Below, piece by piece: positions 1 through 5,506 of a stretch of DNA of 5,538 bases; position 1 is the stretch's first letter; each line of letters starts with the position of its first letter. A model generated the notes under the pieces. It had not been told where the DNA came from. It saw only the letters and a list, made by a program, of their open reading frames with translations, and made no database searches. The stretch covers positions 1 through 5,538 of the forward strand of contig JAHBAO020000116.1 of assembly GCA_018500065.2 (NCBI GenBank). Direction: 5' to 3'. Made by a program: the position numbers and the translations under genes. The stretch comes from Octadecabacter sp. (GTDB lineage: Bacteria > Pseudomonadota > Alphaproteobacteria > Rhodobacterales > Rhodobacteraceae).

Positions 1-408
1 AATCACCACAGCCACAATCATGCCCCGCGCAACGGCACCTGCGATGTAGCCGACCAGCAACTCGAGCGCAGACAAGGGCGGCATCAGCGTATCTACAATG
101 TTGCCCCCAACCTTGGCCGACGCGATCGAACTGGATGTATTGGCGAACGCATTCTGGATCACCGTCATTGTCATGATACCGGGTGCCAAGAACACCATAA
201 ACGGCACCCCCATTACGTCACCACGGCTCGGACCAATCGCAATCGTAAAGATCAACAAGAACAGCCCCGCGTTCACCAGCGGCCCCATAATCGTCTGCGA
301 CCAAACGTTCATAAACCGTAGAACCTCGCGCCGCGCCAACGTCCACGTCCCCAGCCAATTCACCGCGCCAAAACGCCGAACGCCCATATCGGTCTTGCTA
401 CTGTGCAT
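1..408 (-). CDS. ABC-2 type transporter permease, N-terminal part (runs off left edge)
   Basis: This is an inner-membrane permease subunit of an ABC exporter, of the kind that works with a separate ATPase to export drugs, polysaccharide or lipid-linked substrates. Only the first 136 residues are present, about half of the usual ~250, because the 3' end lies beyond the left edge. After a charged N-terminus (residues 1-38, including TLARREVLRF, typical of the family's amphipathic entry helix) come three hydrophobic stretches: about 40-59, 68-88 and 112-136. Between the last two is a polar stretch containing FANTSSSIASAKVGGNIVDT and then LMPPLSALELLVGY, which resembles the conserved ABC2_membrane core. 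The ATG at 408 is preceded by AAGGA seven bases upstream; a second in-frame ATG at codon 8 is less well placed. It is transcribed divergently from gcrA. The substrate cannot be told from this fragment, and the ATPase gene is not in the window. Confidence 0.85.
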   Translation of the reverse strand, partial: MHSSKTDMGVRRFGAVNWLGTWTLARREVLRFMNVWSQTIMGPLVNAGLFLLIFTIAIGPSRGDVMGVPFMVFLAPGIMTMTVIQNAFANTSSSIASAKVGGNIVDTLMPPLSALELLVGYIAGAVARGMIVAVVI

Positions 409-412
409 CGCT

Positions 413-417
413 GATTC
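413..417. promoter_or_regulatory. GANTC site (CcrM methylation / GcrA recognition sequence)
   Basis: GATTC on the plus strand reads GAATC on the other, so it fits GANTC, the target of the alphaproteobacterial methylase CcrM. It is one of only four GANTC sites I find in the window and the only one outside a coding region. It overlaps the ribosome-binding region of the permease gene and lies about 20 bases upstream of the candidate gcrA -35 box. GcrA is known to act at promoters carrying methylated GANTC, so autoregulation or cell-cycle control of either divergent gene is possible. The motif is seen; the function is inferred. Confidence 0.45.
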
Positions 418-436
418 CTTTTTCGCTCTCGGGTGG

Positions 437-464
437 TTGTATCCGCCGCTTGGGTGCTTAGAAT
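437..464 (+). promoter_or_regulatory. Candidate sigma-70 promoter of gcrA
   Basis: TTGTAT (437-442) and TAGAAT (459-464) are separated by 16 bases. The -10 box matches TATAAT at five of six positions; the -35 box is weak, with only TTG matching. Transcription would begin near 471 and give a leader of about 80 bases before the gcrA ATG. This would leave the upstream in-frame ATG at 433 outside the transcript, which supports the shorter gcrA start. Confidence 0.35.
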
Positions 465-552
465 AGGGGATCAAAGAATTCTCAACCCCATAACCGTCAA
501 TTTGGTTGTTTGGGGCCCATGCCAAAGCCTTAGCCAGATAAGTGGAACAAAT

Positions 553-1149
553 ATGTCTTGGACCGACGAACGCGTCGATGTGTTGAAAAAGATGTGGGGG
601 GAGGGTCAATCCGCCAGCCAGATCGCAAAAGAACTCGGCGGCGTGACCCGCAACGCCGTGATCGGGAAAGTGCACCGTTTGGGGCTTAGTAACCGCGCCG
701 GTTCCGGTGGCGGCAAAGCAGCGGCACCGAAAGCGGACGCCAAGCCCAAGGCACCCGCAAAGCCTAAGCCCGCGCCCAAAAAGGCCGCCGCCCCAAAGGA
801 AGAGGAAATTCAGGAGCCAAAGACCGAGTCTGCGTCCCCTGCCCCGCAGCCAAAGGTGCCACACGCCCGCCGTCAGATCATCCCAGCTGGGCAGCCTTTG
901 CCGCCACAGCCCTCCGCCAACGAGATCAGCCCGGAAGTCTTGGCCAAGGTCAACGAAGTTGAAAAGACCGCCAAGAAGATTACGCTGATGGAACTAACCG
1001 AAAAGACCTGCAAATGGCCTGTTGGCGATCCCGCGACAGAACAGTTCTGGTTCTGCGGTCTGGCCGTGCAGCAAGGCAAACCCTACTGCGAAGCACACGT
1101 CAGCGTGGCATTCCAGCCCATGTCCTCACGCCGCGATCGCCGCCGGTAA
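553..1149 (+). CDS. gcrA: GcrA cell-cycle regulator
   Basis: GcrA is an alphaproteobacterial transcription factor that binds sigma-70 and activates promoters carrying CcrM-methylated GANTC, linking transcription to replication and division. The 198-residue protein opens with the hallmark helix-turn-helix domain (about 1-47): MSWTDERVDVLKKMW, then SASQIAKELGG and VTRNAVIGKVHRLGLS. Residues 48-125 form a low-complexity Ala/Lys/Pro linker with an acidic patch near 83-92. The C-terminal domain (about 145-190), known in the family to contact sigma-70, contains TCKWPVGDP, FWFCG and PYCEAH. Its C153, C168, C179 and H182 are arranged like a metal site, although metal binding is my inference. The start at 553 is chosen because the family begins MSWTDER. 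An in-frame extension to 433 would add 40 residues unlike the family. The Shine-Dalgarno is weak (GTGGA about seven bases upstream). At 198 residues it is a little longer than Caulobacter GcrA, mainly in the linker. A strong terminator follows, so it is probably transcribed alone. Confidence 0.95.
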   Translation: MSWTDERVDVLKKMWGEGQSASQIAKELGGVTRNAVIGKVHRLGLSNRAGSGGGKAAAPKADAKPKAPAKPKPAPKKAAAPKEEEIQEPKTESASPAPQPKVPHARRQIIPAGQPLPPQPSANEISPEVLAKVNEVEKTAKKITLMELTEKTCKWPVGDPATEQFWFCGLAVQQGKPYCEAHVSVAFQPMSSRRDRRR

Positions 1150-1168
1150 GCCGCACTTTATTAAGACT

Positions 1169-1200
1169 AAAAACCCGCCCTTACACGGCGGGTTTTTTTT
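1169..1200 (+). terminator. Rho-independent terminator of gcrA, possibly bidirectional
   Basis: A perfect nine-base stem (AAACCCGCC at 1171-1179 with GGCGGGTTT at 1187-1195) encloses a seven-base loop. It is extended by A:T pairs and followed by eight T residues ending at 1200. It begins 20 bases after the gcrA stop codon. Read on the minus strand, the same stem is followed by five T residues, so it could also stop transcription of the convergent RTX gene, which ends 86 bases away. Confidence 0.93.
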
Positions 1201-1285
1201 AGCAAAGCATGAGAGCTCTGCGCCCTACCCAACCATCAGCGCGTCCTTGCGGCCTTTGTTGCCGTCTTCAACGACAACGCAAAGT

Positions 1286-2164
1286 TCAGTGCCTGTACTC
1301 AACACTCTGCAAGCTCGCCAGATCAGTCGGGAACATATGGAAGTGCATTTCTTCTTCGCCTCCCATTATCGTTGGCACACCGGCCGGCGCAGGCATACGC
1401 ACACCTTCCAAGCCAATCATGACATTGTTATCGATGACCAACCATTGCTGCTCTAAGTAGTTTACGATCCGCATGTCCGATGGCAACGCATCTAGATCGA
1501 CTTCTTCATCATCAACCCAAATACTGTCTTGCGAGGAATCGAAGTCCTCAATTCGCGAGATCATAGGAGCGTTTGTTGTTCCAGCGCCGACAAATCGAAA
1601 CTCGTCAGCTTGATCGCCACCATGCACGTGAAATCCTTGACGTCCCCACCCTGCTTCATTGTCCAGGTGCATAACAATTGTGTCTTCGCCCAGGCCGCCA
1701 AATATATGGAATTGGCCGAAGTTTGTTTTCTTGGCTTCTAGATAATCATCACCTTGATTGCCGGACAATCTACCGCCATCGCCGTAGGAGACGATTTCAT
1801 CGTCGCCGCGCCATCCATCAAGACGATCAGCACCACCATTGCCGACAATCGTATCATCACCCTTCCCGCCAATGATATGCTCATCCGCAGAGGTCCCAAC
1901 GTAGTCATCATCACCGCGTGTAAGAATAATCGGCGTCAGTTCCACGTCATGCTGGGCAGTGGCTTCGGGATCTTCGGTGATCTGAACTTCGGGATCTGCG
2001 CTTTCGCCATCCCACAGTTGATCCGATGCCAGTTCCCCTTCAACAGGATCGTTTTCCGGATACGTGTCGTCATCTTCCTGTGCATCATCACCCCCAAAAT
2101 CGGGCAACATGCTAAGAAGCAAACCTGAGCTTAGCATGGCTATCAATAATGCTGCAGGACCCAT
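1286..2164 (-). CDS. RTX-type calcium-binding protein with N-terminal hydrophobic segment
   Basis: A 292-residue protein likely to be exported or membrane-anchored and to bind calcium; its biological role is unknown. Residues 1-20 (MGPAALLIAMLSSGLLLSML) are hydrophobic with no basic N-region, so a membrane anchor is as likely as a cleaved signal. Residues 24-65 are strongly acidic. From about 83 to 190 are glycine/aspartate nonapeptides of the RTX (hemolysin-type) type, including GGKGDDTIV (99-107), GNGGADRLD (108-116), GWRGDDEIV (117-125) and GGLGEDTIV (156-164). These should form a calcium-filled beta roll. A RIEDFDSSQDSIWV segment (204-217) resembles the post-repeat block of many type I-secreted RTX proteins. 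No enzymatic domain is recognisable. The start at 2164 is chosen for its good Shine-Dalgarno and because the hydrophobic stretch then lies at the N-terminus; the reading frame is open to 2230. Three hand-counted 60-base blocks give about 45-52% G+C, against 55-63% in pirin and neuB. Confidence 0.85.
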   Translation of the reverse strand: MGPAALLIAMLSSGLLLSMLPDFGGDDAQEDDDTYPENDPVEGELASDQLWDGESADPEVQITEDPEATAQHDVELTPIILTRGDDDYVGTSADEHIIGGKGDDTIVGNGGADRLDGWRGDDEIVSYGDGGRLSGNQGDDYLEAKKTNFGQFHIFGGLGEDTIVMHLDNEAGWGRQGFHVHGGDQADEFRFVGAGTTNAPMISRIEDFDSSQDSIWVDDEEVDLDALPSDMRIVNYLEQQWLVIDNNVMIGLEGVRMPAPAGVPTIMGGEEEMHFHMFPTDLASLQSVEYRH

Positions 2165-2168
2165 TTTT

Positions 2169-2176
2169 CTCTCTCC
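2169..2176 (-). promoter_or_regulatory. Ribosome binding site deciding the RTX gene start
   Basis: On the minus strand GGAGAGAG is followed by four A residues and then ATG at 2164, with GGAG eight bases from the start codon. The in-frame ATGs further upstream (near 2194, 2221 and 2230) lack comparable sites and would place about 20 polar residues before the hydrophobic segment. Confidence 0.7.
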
Positions 2177-2195
2177 AAAATTACACGCATGCATT

Positions 2196-2213
2196 GTTGA
2201 GGCCGATCTCAAC
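2196..2213 (-). repeat. Inverted repeat in the RTX gene leader
   Basis: GTTGAG (2196-2201) and CTCAAC (2208-2213) form a six-base perfect stem around a six-base loop. If the message starts upstream, this would be a small hairpin about 20 bases before the ribosome binding site. It does not cover that site. It could be an operator, a leader structure or chance. Confidence 0.35.
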
Positions 2214-2235
2214 CTCTCCATAGTGTGCAATCTTT

Positions 2236-2251
2236 AGAGTTTTTAAACTCT
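2236..2251. promoter_or_regulatory. 16-bp palindrome upstream of the RTX gene (candidate operator)
   Basis: AGAGTTT (2236-2242) and AAACTCT (2245-2251) are exact reverse complements separated by TT. The site is 72 bases upstream of the RTX start codon, where a promoter would be expected. It is A+T-rich and lacks a G+C-rich stem, so it resembles a dimeric regulator site more than a terminator. No convincing -35/-10 pair accompanies it, and I cannot name the regulator. Confidence 0.4.
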
Positions 2252-2410
2252 TTTCTGCCCATATTTGCGCCAAATGATGGTTGTTTTGGAAACAGTGGCA
2301 AGAGATTACTGGGACTGTAGCCCTACGCGAACGAGTTCGGGATCACGCGAAACGTTAAGCCCGCTTTTTTCGCTAAAAACAGGCCGGAGCAATGCCACTA
2401 TTTATTGTCT

Positions 2411-2444
2411 CATTGCCCAAGCAACGACAATTCCACGGGCAATG
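2411..2444 (-). repeat. Inverted repeat downstream of pirin (possible weak terminator or 3' hairpin)
   Basis: CATTGCCC (2411-2418) and GGGCAATG (2437-2444) form a perfect eight-base stem with an 18-base loop, 33 bases beyond the pirin stop codon. No run of T follows on the minus strand, so it is at best a rho-independent terminator of poor quality or a 3' protective hairpin. A third partial copy, GCAATGCC at 2389-2396, can also pair with the 2411-2416 arm. Confidence 0.4.
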
Positions 2445-2477
2445 CCGACCGCGCGCCTATCCGTACCCCGCCTTTCC

Positions 2478-3389
2478 TTAATGCGCAGGCCTAATAAACG
2501 TCCCGTTTCTTAAATCACGGATCGCGGTTTGCAGTTCTTCCTTAGTGTTCATCACGATGGGGCCATGCCATGCCACGGGCTCTTCGATAGGGGCACCTGA
2601 AATCAACAAGAACCGCACGCCTTGCTCTCCTGCCTGAACCGTCACCTCGTCGCCTGTGCCAAACCGAATCAACGTGCGGTCACCCGACATATCGCGAATG
2701 TTCACTTCCTCGCCCATCACTTCCTTTTCCAGCAACACGCCAGTCGGTGGGCTGGCATCTGCAAAGGCCGCCGTTCCCTCAAACACATAGGCAAACGCAC
2801 GGCGGTAGGGGTCGATCTTGAACGTCTTACGCACGCCCGCTGGCATGCTCACGTCCAAATATTGCGGATCCGCTGCGATGCCGTCCACAGGCCCGCGCTT
2901 GCCCCAAAACTCACCCGTAATAACCCGCACAACCGTGCCATCATCATCGGTAACTTCAGGAATTTCACCGGCATTTACATCCTGATAGCGTGGGTCCGTC
3001 ATCTTTTGTGCACTCGGCAAATTGCCCCACAGCTGAAATCCATGCATCTGCCCAGCCGCGTTCCCCTGGGGCATTTCCTGATGCATAATTCCTGACCCAG
3101 CTGTCATCCACTGCACATCCCCCGCGCCCAGCGTGCCAGTGTTGCCGAGGCTGTCGCCATGCTCAACCGTGCCGTTCAGCACATAGGTAATCGTCTCAAT
3201 GCCGCGGTGCGGATGCCACGGAAACCCGTTCTCGAAATGCGCCGGAATGTCGTTGCGGAAATCATCAAACAGCAGGAACGGGTCCAGTTCCGTTGGGTCC
3301 TGAAAACCAAACGCGCGGTGCAAATGCACGCCCGCACCTTCCATCGTTGGCATGGCTTTGCGGGTCTCTAGAACTGGACGAATAGACAT
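2478..3389 (-). CDS. Pirin family protein (bicupin)
   Basis: Pirins are cytoplasmic iron-binding bicupins. Some bacterial members have quercetin 2,3-dioxygenase activity, while others are thought to sense redox state or bind partner proteins, so the role here stays open. The 303-residue protein matches the usual length of about 290-300. The N-terminal cupin carries the four expected metal ligands: H59 and H61 in FPWHPHRGIETITYVLNG, and H103 and E105 in SGIMHQEMP. The motif HGDSLGNTGTLGAGDVQWMTAGSG between them is a family signature (residues 77-100). The C-terminal half, including GVLLEKEVMGEEV and FLLISGAPIEEPVAWHGPIV, is the second cupin with its conserved end. The start at 3389 is preceded by GGGAGG at five bases; the 31-residue in-frame extension to 3482 lacks family resemblance. 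It is transcribed divergently from the acyltransferase gene and has its own candidate promoter. Confidence 0.93.
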   Translation of the reverse strand: MSIRPVLETRKAMPTMEGAGVHLHRAFGFQDPTELDPFLLFDDFRNDIPAHFENGFPWHPHRGIETITYVLNGTVEHGDSLGNTGTLGAGDVQWMTAGSGIMHQEMPQGNAAGQMHGFQLWGNLPSAQKMTDPRYQDVNAGEIPEVTDDDGTVVRVITGEFWGKRGPVDGIAADPQYLDVSMPAGVRKTFKIDPYRRAFAYVFEGTAAFADASPPTGVLLEKEVMGEEVNIRDMSGDRTLIRFGTGDEVTVQAGEQGVRFLLISGAPIEEPVAWHGPIVMNTKEELQTAIRDLRNGTFIRPAH

Positions 3390-3394
3390 ATCTG

Positions 3395-3400
3395 CCTCCC
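3395..3400 (-). promoter_or_regulatory. Strong ribosome binding site of the pirin gene
   Basis: GGGAGG on the minus strand stands five bases before the ATG at 3389. It selects this start over the in-frame ATGs at 3464 and 3482, of which the first lies upstream of the candidate -35 box and the second overlaps an inverted repeat. Confidence 0.75.
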
Positions 3401-3417
3401 TGGGCTGTTTCACAAAA

Positions 3418-3446
3418 TATTTAACGGCGCGCGTCCGTGCATTCAA
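3418..3446 (-). promoter_or_regulatory. Candidate sigma-70 promoter of the pirin gene
   Basis: On the minus strand TTGAAT (3446-3441) and TAAATA (3423-3418) are 17 bases apart. The -35 box matches the consensus at four of six positions and the -10 box at three. Shifting the -10 box one base gives TTAAAT with a 16-base spacer and four matches. Transcription would begin near 3411, about 20 bases before the pirin start codon's ribosome site. Confidence 0.4.
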
Positions 3447-3467
3447 TTGGCGCAAGACCACCATTGA

Positions 3468-3483
3468 TGTGCAAAAATGCACA
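3468..3483. promoter_or_regulatory. 16-bp inverted repeat in the pirin/acyltransferase divergent spacer
   Basis: TGTGCA (3468-3473) and TGCACA (3478-3483) are exact reverse complements separated by four A residues. Written as TGTGC-N6-GCACA it has the layout of a CRP/FNR-superfamily site (TGTGA-N6-TCACA), but with the fifth base of each half changed. It is centred about 65 bases upstream of the predicted pirin transcription start, a usual activator position, and about 45 bases before the acyltransferase ATG. Which gene it controls, if either, is unknown. Confidence 0.4.
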
Positions 3484-3520
3484 GGACTTGCAGGGGCCAG
3501 CCCGCGGCCCTAAACCAGCC

Positions 3521-4393
3521 ATGATGCGTACCTTTGAAACCGCCACACGGTCCGACTGGATCACAGACCGCGCCTTGCGCGCGATCATCGCAACGGCGAT
3601 GGCCTTGCCCTATAAACAGCGTGTGCGCTGGTTCGGGGCAATGGCGCAACGGCTCGTCGCCCCCGCAGCGGGCTATCTTAAACGGTCCCGCACACAAATC
3701 AGCATGATCTGGCCAGACATGGACGCAACAGAAGTAGATCGCCTCGCCCGTGCCTGCTGCAACAACTTTGGCCGCACCATGATCGAGGGCTATTCGCGCG
3801 GGGATTACACCGCGCAACTGGCAGACACCATGCCGACAGGCGAAGGCCTAGATCCCCTCGCTAAGGCCAAGTCCGAGGGCCGCCCCGTGTTGTTCGTCAC
3901 CGGACATTTCGGCAACCACGACGCCCCGCGCCATGTTTTGAACCGCTTGGGCTATACAATCGGTGGCATTTATAAACCGATTTCAAACCCCTATTTCAAC
4001 GAACACTACCTCAGCACGATCAAAGACGTATCAGGCCCTGTCTTTCCCATTGACCGCGAAGGCATGGCTGGCTTTATGCGCCTGCTGAACGGCGGCGGCA
4101 TGGGAACAATGTTGTTTGATGTGCGCGTTAAAAAATATCCGGCGATCCCGTTCTTGGGCCATCCGGCACATACCTCCACGGGGCTTGGCGCAATTGCGCT
4201 GAAAACCGGCGCGCTGATCCTGCCCTATTTCGGCACCCGCCGCGCCGACGGTTTGAATTTCGACGTCACCGTCGAAGCCCCCGTTGAACTGACGACGCCA
4301 GAACAAATCATGTGCGATGTCACAGACCGCCTTGAGGCCCGCGTGCAAGCGCATCCCGACCAATATTTCTGGGTGCATCGACGCTGGGGTTAA
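3521..4393 (+). CDS. LpxL/HtrB-family lipid acyltransferase
   Basis: This family transfers a fatty acyl chain, usually from acyl-ACP, to a lipid A precursor or related lipid at the cytoplasmic face of the inner membrane. The 290-residue protein has the family layout. A hydrophobic N-terminal region (about 18-52) is followed by the catalytic H-x4-D/E motif as GHFGNHD (H129, D134). After it come LFDVRVKKYPAIPFLGHPA (199-217), the equivalent of the substrate-site block, and the terminal signature PDQYFWVHRRWG. The usual GHFGNWE is changed to NHD, but the His/acid pair is intact. The start is uncertain: ATGATG at 3521/3524 lies close to the point where homologues normally begin (DWITDRALR) but has no clear Shine-Dalgarno. 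In-frame ATGs at 3467 and 3437 are possible, although 3467 overlaps an inverted repeat. It is divergent from pirin and 81 bases upstream of neuB on the same strand, so the two may share a transcript. Whether the acceptor is lipid A or another lipid cannot be told. Confidence 0.88.
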   Translation: MMRTFETATRSDWITDRALRAIIATAMALPYKQRVRWFGAMAQRLVAPAAGYLKRSRTQISMIWPDMDATEVDRLARACCNNFGRTMIEGYSRGDYTAQLADTMPTGEGLDPLAKAKSEGRPVLFVTGHFGNHDAPRHVLNRLGYTIGGIYKPISNPYFNEHYLSTIKDVSGPVFPIDREGMAGFMRLLNGGGMGTMLFDVRVKKYPAIPFLGHPAHTSTGLGAIALKTGALILPYFGTRRADGLNFDVTVEAPVELTTPEQIMCDVTDRLEARVQAHPDQYFWVHRRWG

Positions 4394-4474
4394 CCCAACT
4401 CAACCCGTGCACACGAGGTCTAGAGTTTCCGGTCAACGCATGGCAAAACGGATGCAATATTTTGGAGTGACCAC

Positions 4475-5506
4475 ATGAAAATCGGCAACCGCGACATCGG
4501 CCCAAACCATCCGCCCCTCGTTATTGCCGAAATCGGCATCAACCACGGTGGCAGCCTTGAGGTTGCGAAAGAAATGGCGCGTTTGGCGGCCCTTTCGGGC
4601 TGTGAAATGGTCAAACACCAAACCCATATCGTCGAAGACGAGATGACCGAGGAAGCCAAGCAAATCTTTCCCCCGAACGCCGATGTGTCGATCTGGGATG
4701 TGATGGCTGAGTGCGCCCTAAGCCGCGAAGACGAAGCCGCGCTGAAGACCTATATCGAAGACCTCGGGATGATCTTTATTTCCACCCCGTTCAGCCGCGC
4801 CGCCTGCGATTTCCTCGAAACCCTCGACGTGCCCGCCTATAAAATCGGCTCTGGTGAGGCAGACAACCTGCCCCTCATCCGCCACGTCGCATCAAAGGGC
4901 AAACCGGTGATCATGTCCACCGGCATGCAGACCATCGAAAGCATCCGCGCCAGCGTACAAATTCTTGAAGACAGCGGCGTAGATTACGCGCTTCTGGAAT
5001 GCACCAACCTTTACCCTTCGCCACCTGAAATCGTTTCTTTGCAAGGCGTTACCGATCTGCGCAACGCATTCCCGAACGCAATCGTCGGCTTTTCCGACCA
5101 TTCCATCGGGCCAGAAATGGCACTGGCGTCCGTGGCCCTTGGCGCGAACATTCTTGAACGCCACTACACCGACACGCGCTACCGCAAAGGCCCCGACATC
5201 AGCTGCTCAATGGACCCGTCCGAGCTGCGCCACCTGATCGACCGCTCGCGCGAAATTCACACAGCCCTGCACAACCCCAAAGAACGCACCGCTGCCGAAG
5301 AAGACGTCTACCGCTTCGCCCGTGCCTCCGTGGTCGCAGACGCCGACCTCCCCGCAGGCCACGTGATCACCGAGGCAGACATCTGGGCCCGCCGCCCAGG
5401 GTCAGGTGCGATTGCGGGGTACGATTTCGACAAGGTTGTGGGTAAGACGTTGAAAGTCGCGGTGACAAAGAACCAGCAGCTTACGTGGGATGATTTTAAG
5501 GTGTAA
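4475..5506 (+). CDS. neuB: N-acetylneuraminate (sialic acid) synthase
   Basis: NeuB condenses phosphoenolpyruvate with N-acetylmannosamine to give N-acetylneuraminic acid, a nine-carbon sugar used to decorate surface polysaccharides. The 343-residue length is normal. The N-terminal TIM-barrel domain shows EIGINHGG (E19), VKHQTHIVEDEM (K47), GMIFISTPFSRAA, AYKIGSGE (K123, E128), and the two metal-binding histidines in GFSDHS (H209) and LERHYTD (H230). The C-terminal SAF/antifreeze-like domain (about 284-343) contains WARRPGSG, whose R307 corresponds to the sugar-contacting arginine of the Neisseria enzyme. The VKHQTHIVEDEM block matches what I remember of the Neisseria and Campylobacter sialic acid synthases. 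Legionaminic and pseudaminic acid synthases usually have QTF here, so I favour NeuB proper, but substrate specificity needs biochemical proof. GGAG seven bases before the ATG supports the start. neuC and neuA, needed for the full pathway, are not in the window; 32 bases remain after the stop codon, with no visible terminator. Confidence 0.92.
   Translation: MKIGNRDIGPNHPPLVIAEIGINHGGSLEVAKEMARLAALSGCEMVKHQTHIVEDEMTEEAKQIFPPNADVSIWDVMAECALSREDEAALKTYIEDLGMIFISTPFSRAACDFLETLDVPAYKIGSGEADNLPLIRHVASKGKPVIMSTGMQTIESIRASVQILEDSGVDYALLECTNLYPSPPEIVSLQGVTDLRNAFPNAIVGFSDHSIGPEMALASVALGANILERHYTDTRYRKGPDISCSMDPSELRHLIDRSREIHTALHNPKERTAAEEDVYRFARASVVADADLPAGHVITEADIWARRPGSGAIAGYDFDKVVGKTLKVAVTKNQQLTWDDFKV

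Larger units (their letters stand above)
2165..2477. other. 313-base spacer between pirin and RTX genes, no convincing gene
   Basis: The spacer separates two minus-strand genes and holds the RTX leader, the palindrome at 2236-2251 and the repeat group at 2389-2446. Its sequence is visibly richer in A+T than the flanking pirin gene. On the plus strand 2265-2513 is open from a TTG start, but the product looks like no protein family and runs antisense into the pirin gene. I find no classical terminator with a T-run after pirin. The length suggests that the RTX gene has its own promoter and is not simply read through from pirin. Confidence 0.55.

Noticed and set aside
98..466. 122-codon plus-strand open frame
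   Set aside because: It is antisense to the ABC-2 permease, which has coherent membrane segments and a good ribosome binding site; the plus-strand product resembles nothing known.
433..552. In-frame 40-residue N-terminal extension of GcrA
   Set aside because: The family begins MSWTDER, the extension has no family-like sequence, and the ATG at 433 lies upstream of the best promoter.
1754..2128. 124-codon plus-strand open frame opposite the RTX gene
   Set aside because: The RTX nonapeptides on the minus strand are unmistakable; the plus-strand product is the complement of repeated Gly/Asp codons.
2405..2509. Minus-strand reading downstream of pirin ending GIARGIVVAWAMRQ, protein-like in appearance
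   Set aside because: It is open for only about 35 codons, in the +1 frame to pirin, and has no ATG, GTG or TTG start. A remnant is possible but unsupported.
2265..2513. 82-codon plus-strand open frame in the spacer and pirin 3' end
   Set aside because: It starts with TTG, has no ribosome binding site or family resemblance, and overlaps pirin in antisense.
3390..3482. 31-residue N-terminal extension of pirin
   Set aside because: The ATG at 3389 has a strong ribosome binding site and matches the normal family start; the extension would cover the promoter.
3494..3510. GGGCC/GGCCC five-base-stem repeat just before the acyltransferase start
   Set aside because: A five-base G+C stem is expected by chance in this composition, and no function is suggested.
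4892..5164. 90-codon minus-strand open frame within neuB
   Set aside because: It is antisense to the well-conserved barrel domain of NeuB and shows no domain of its own.
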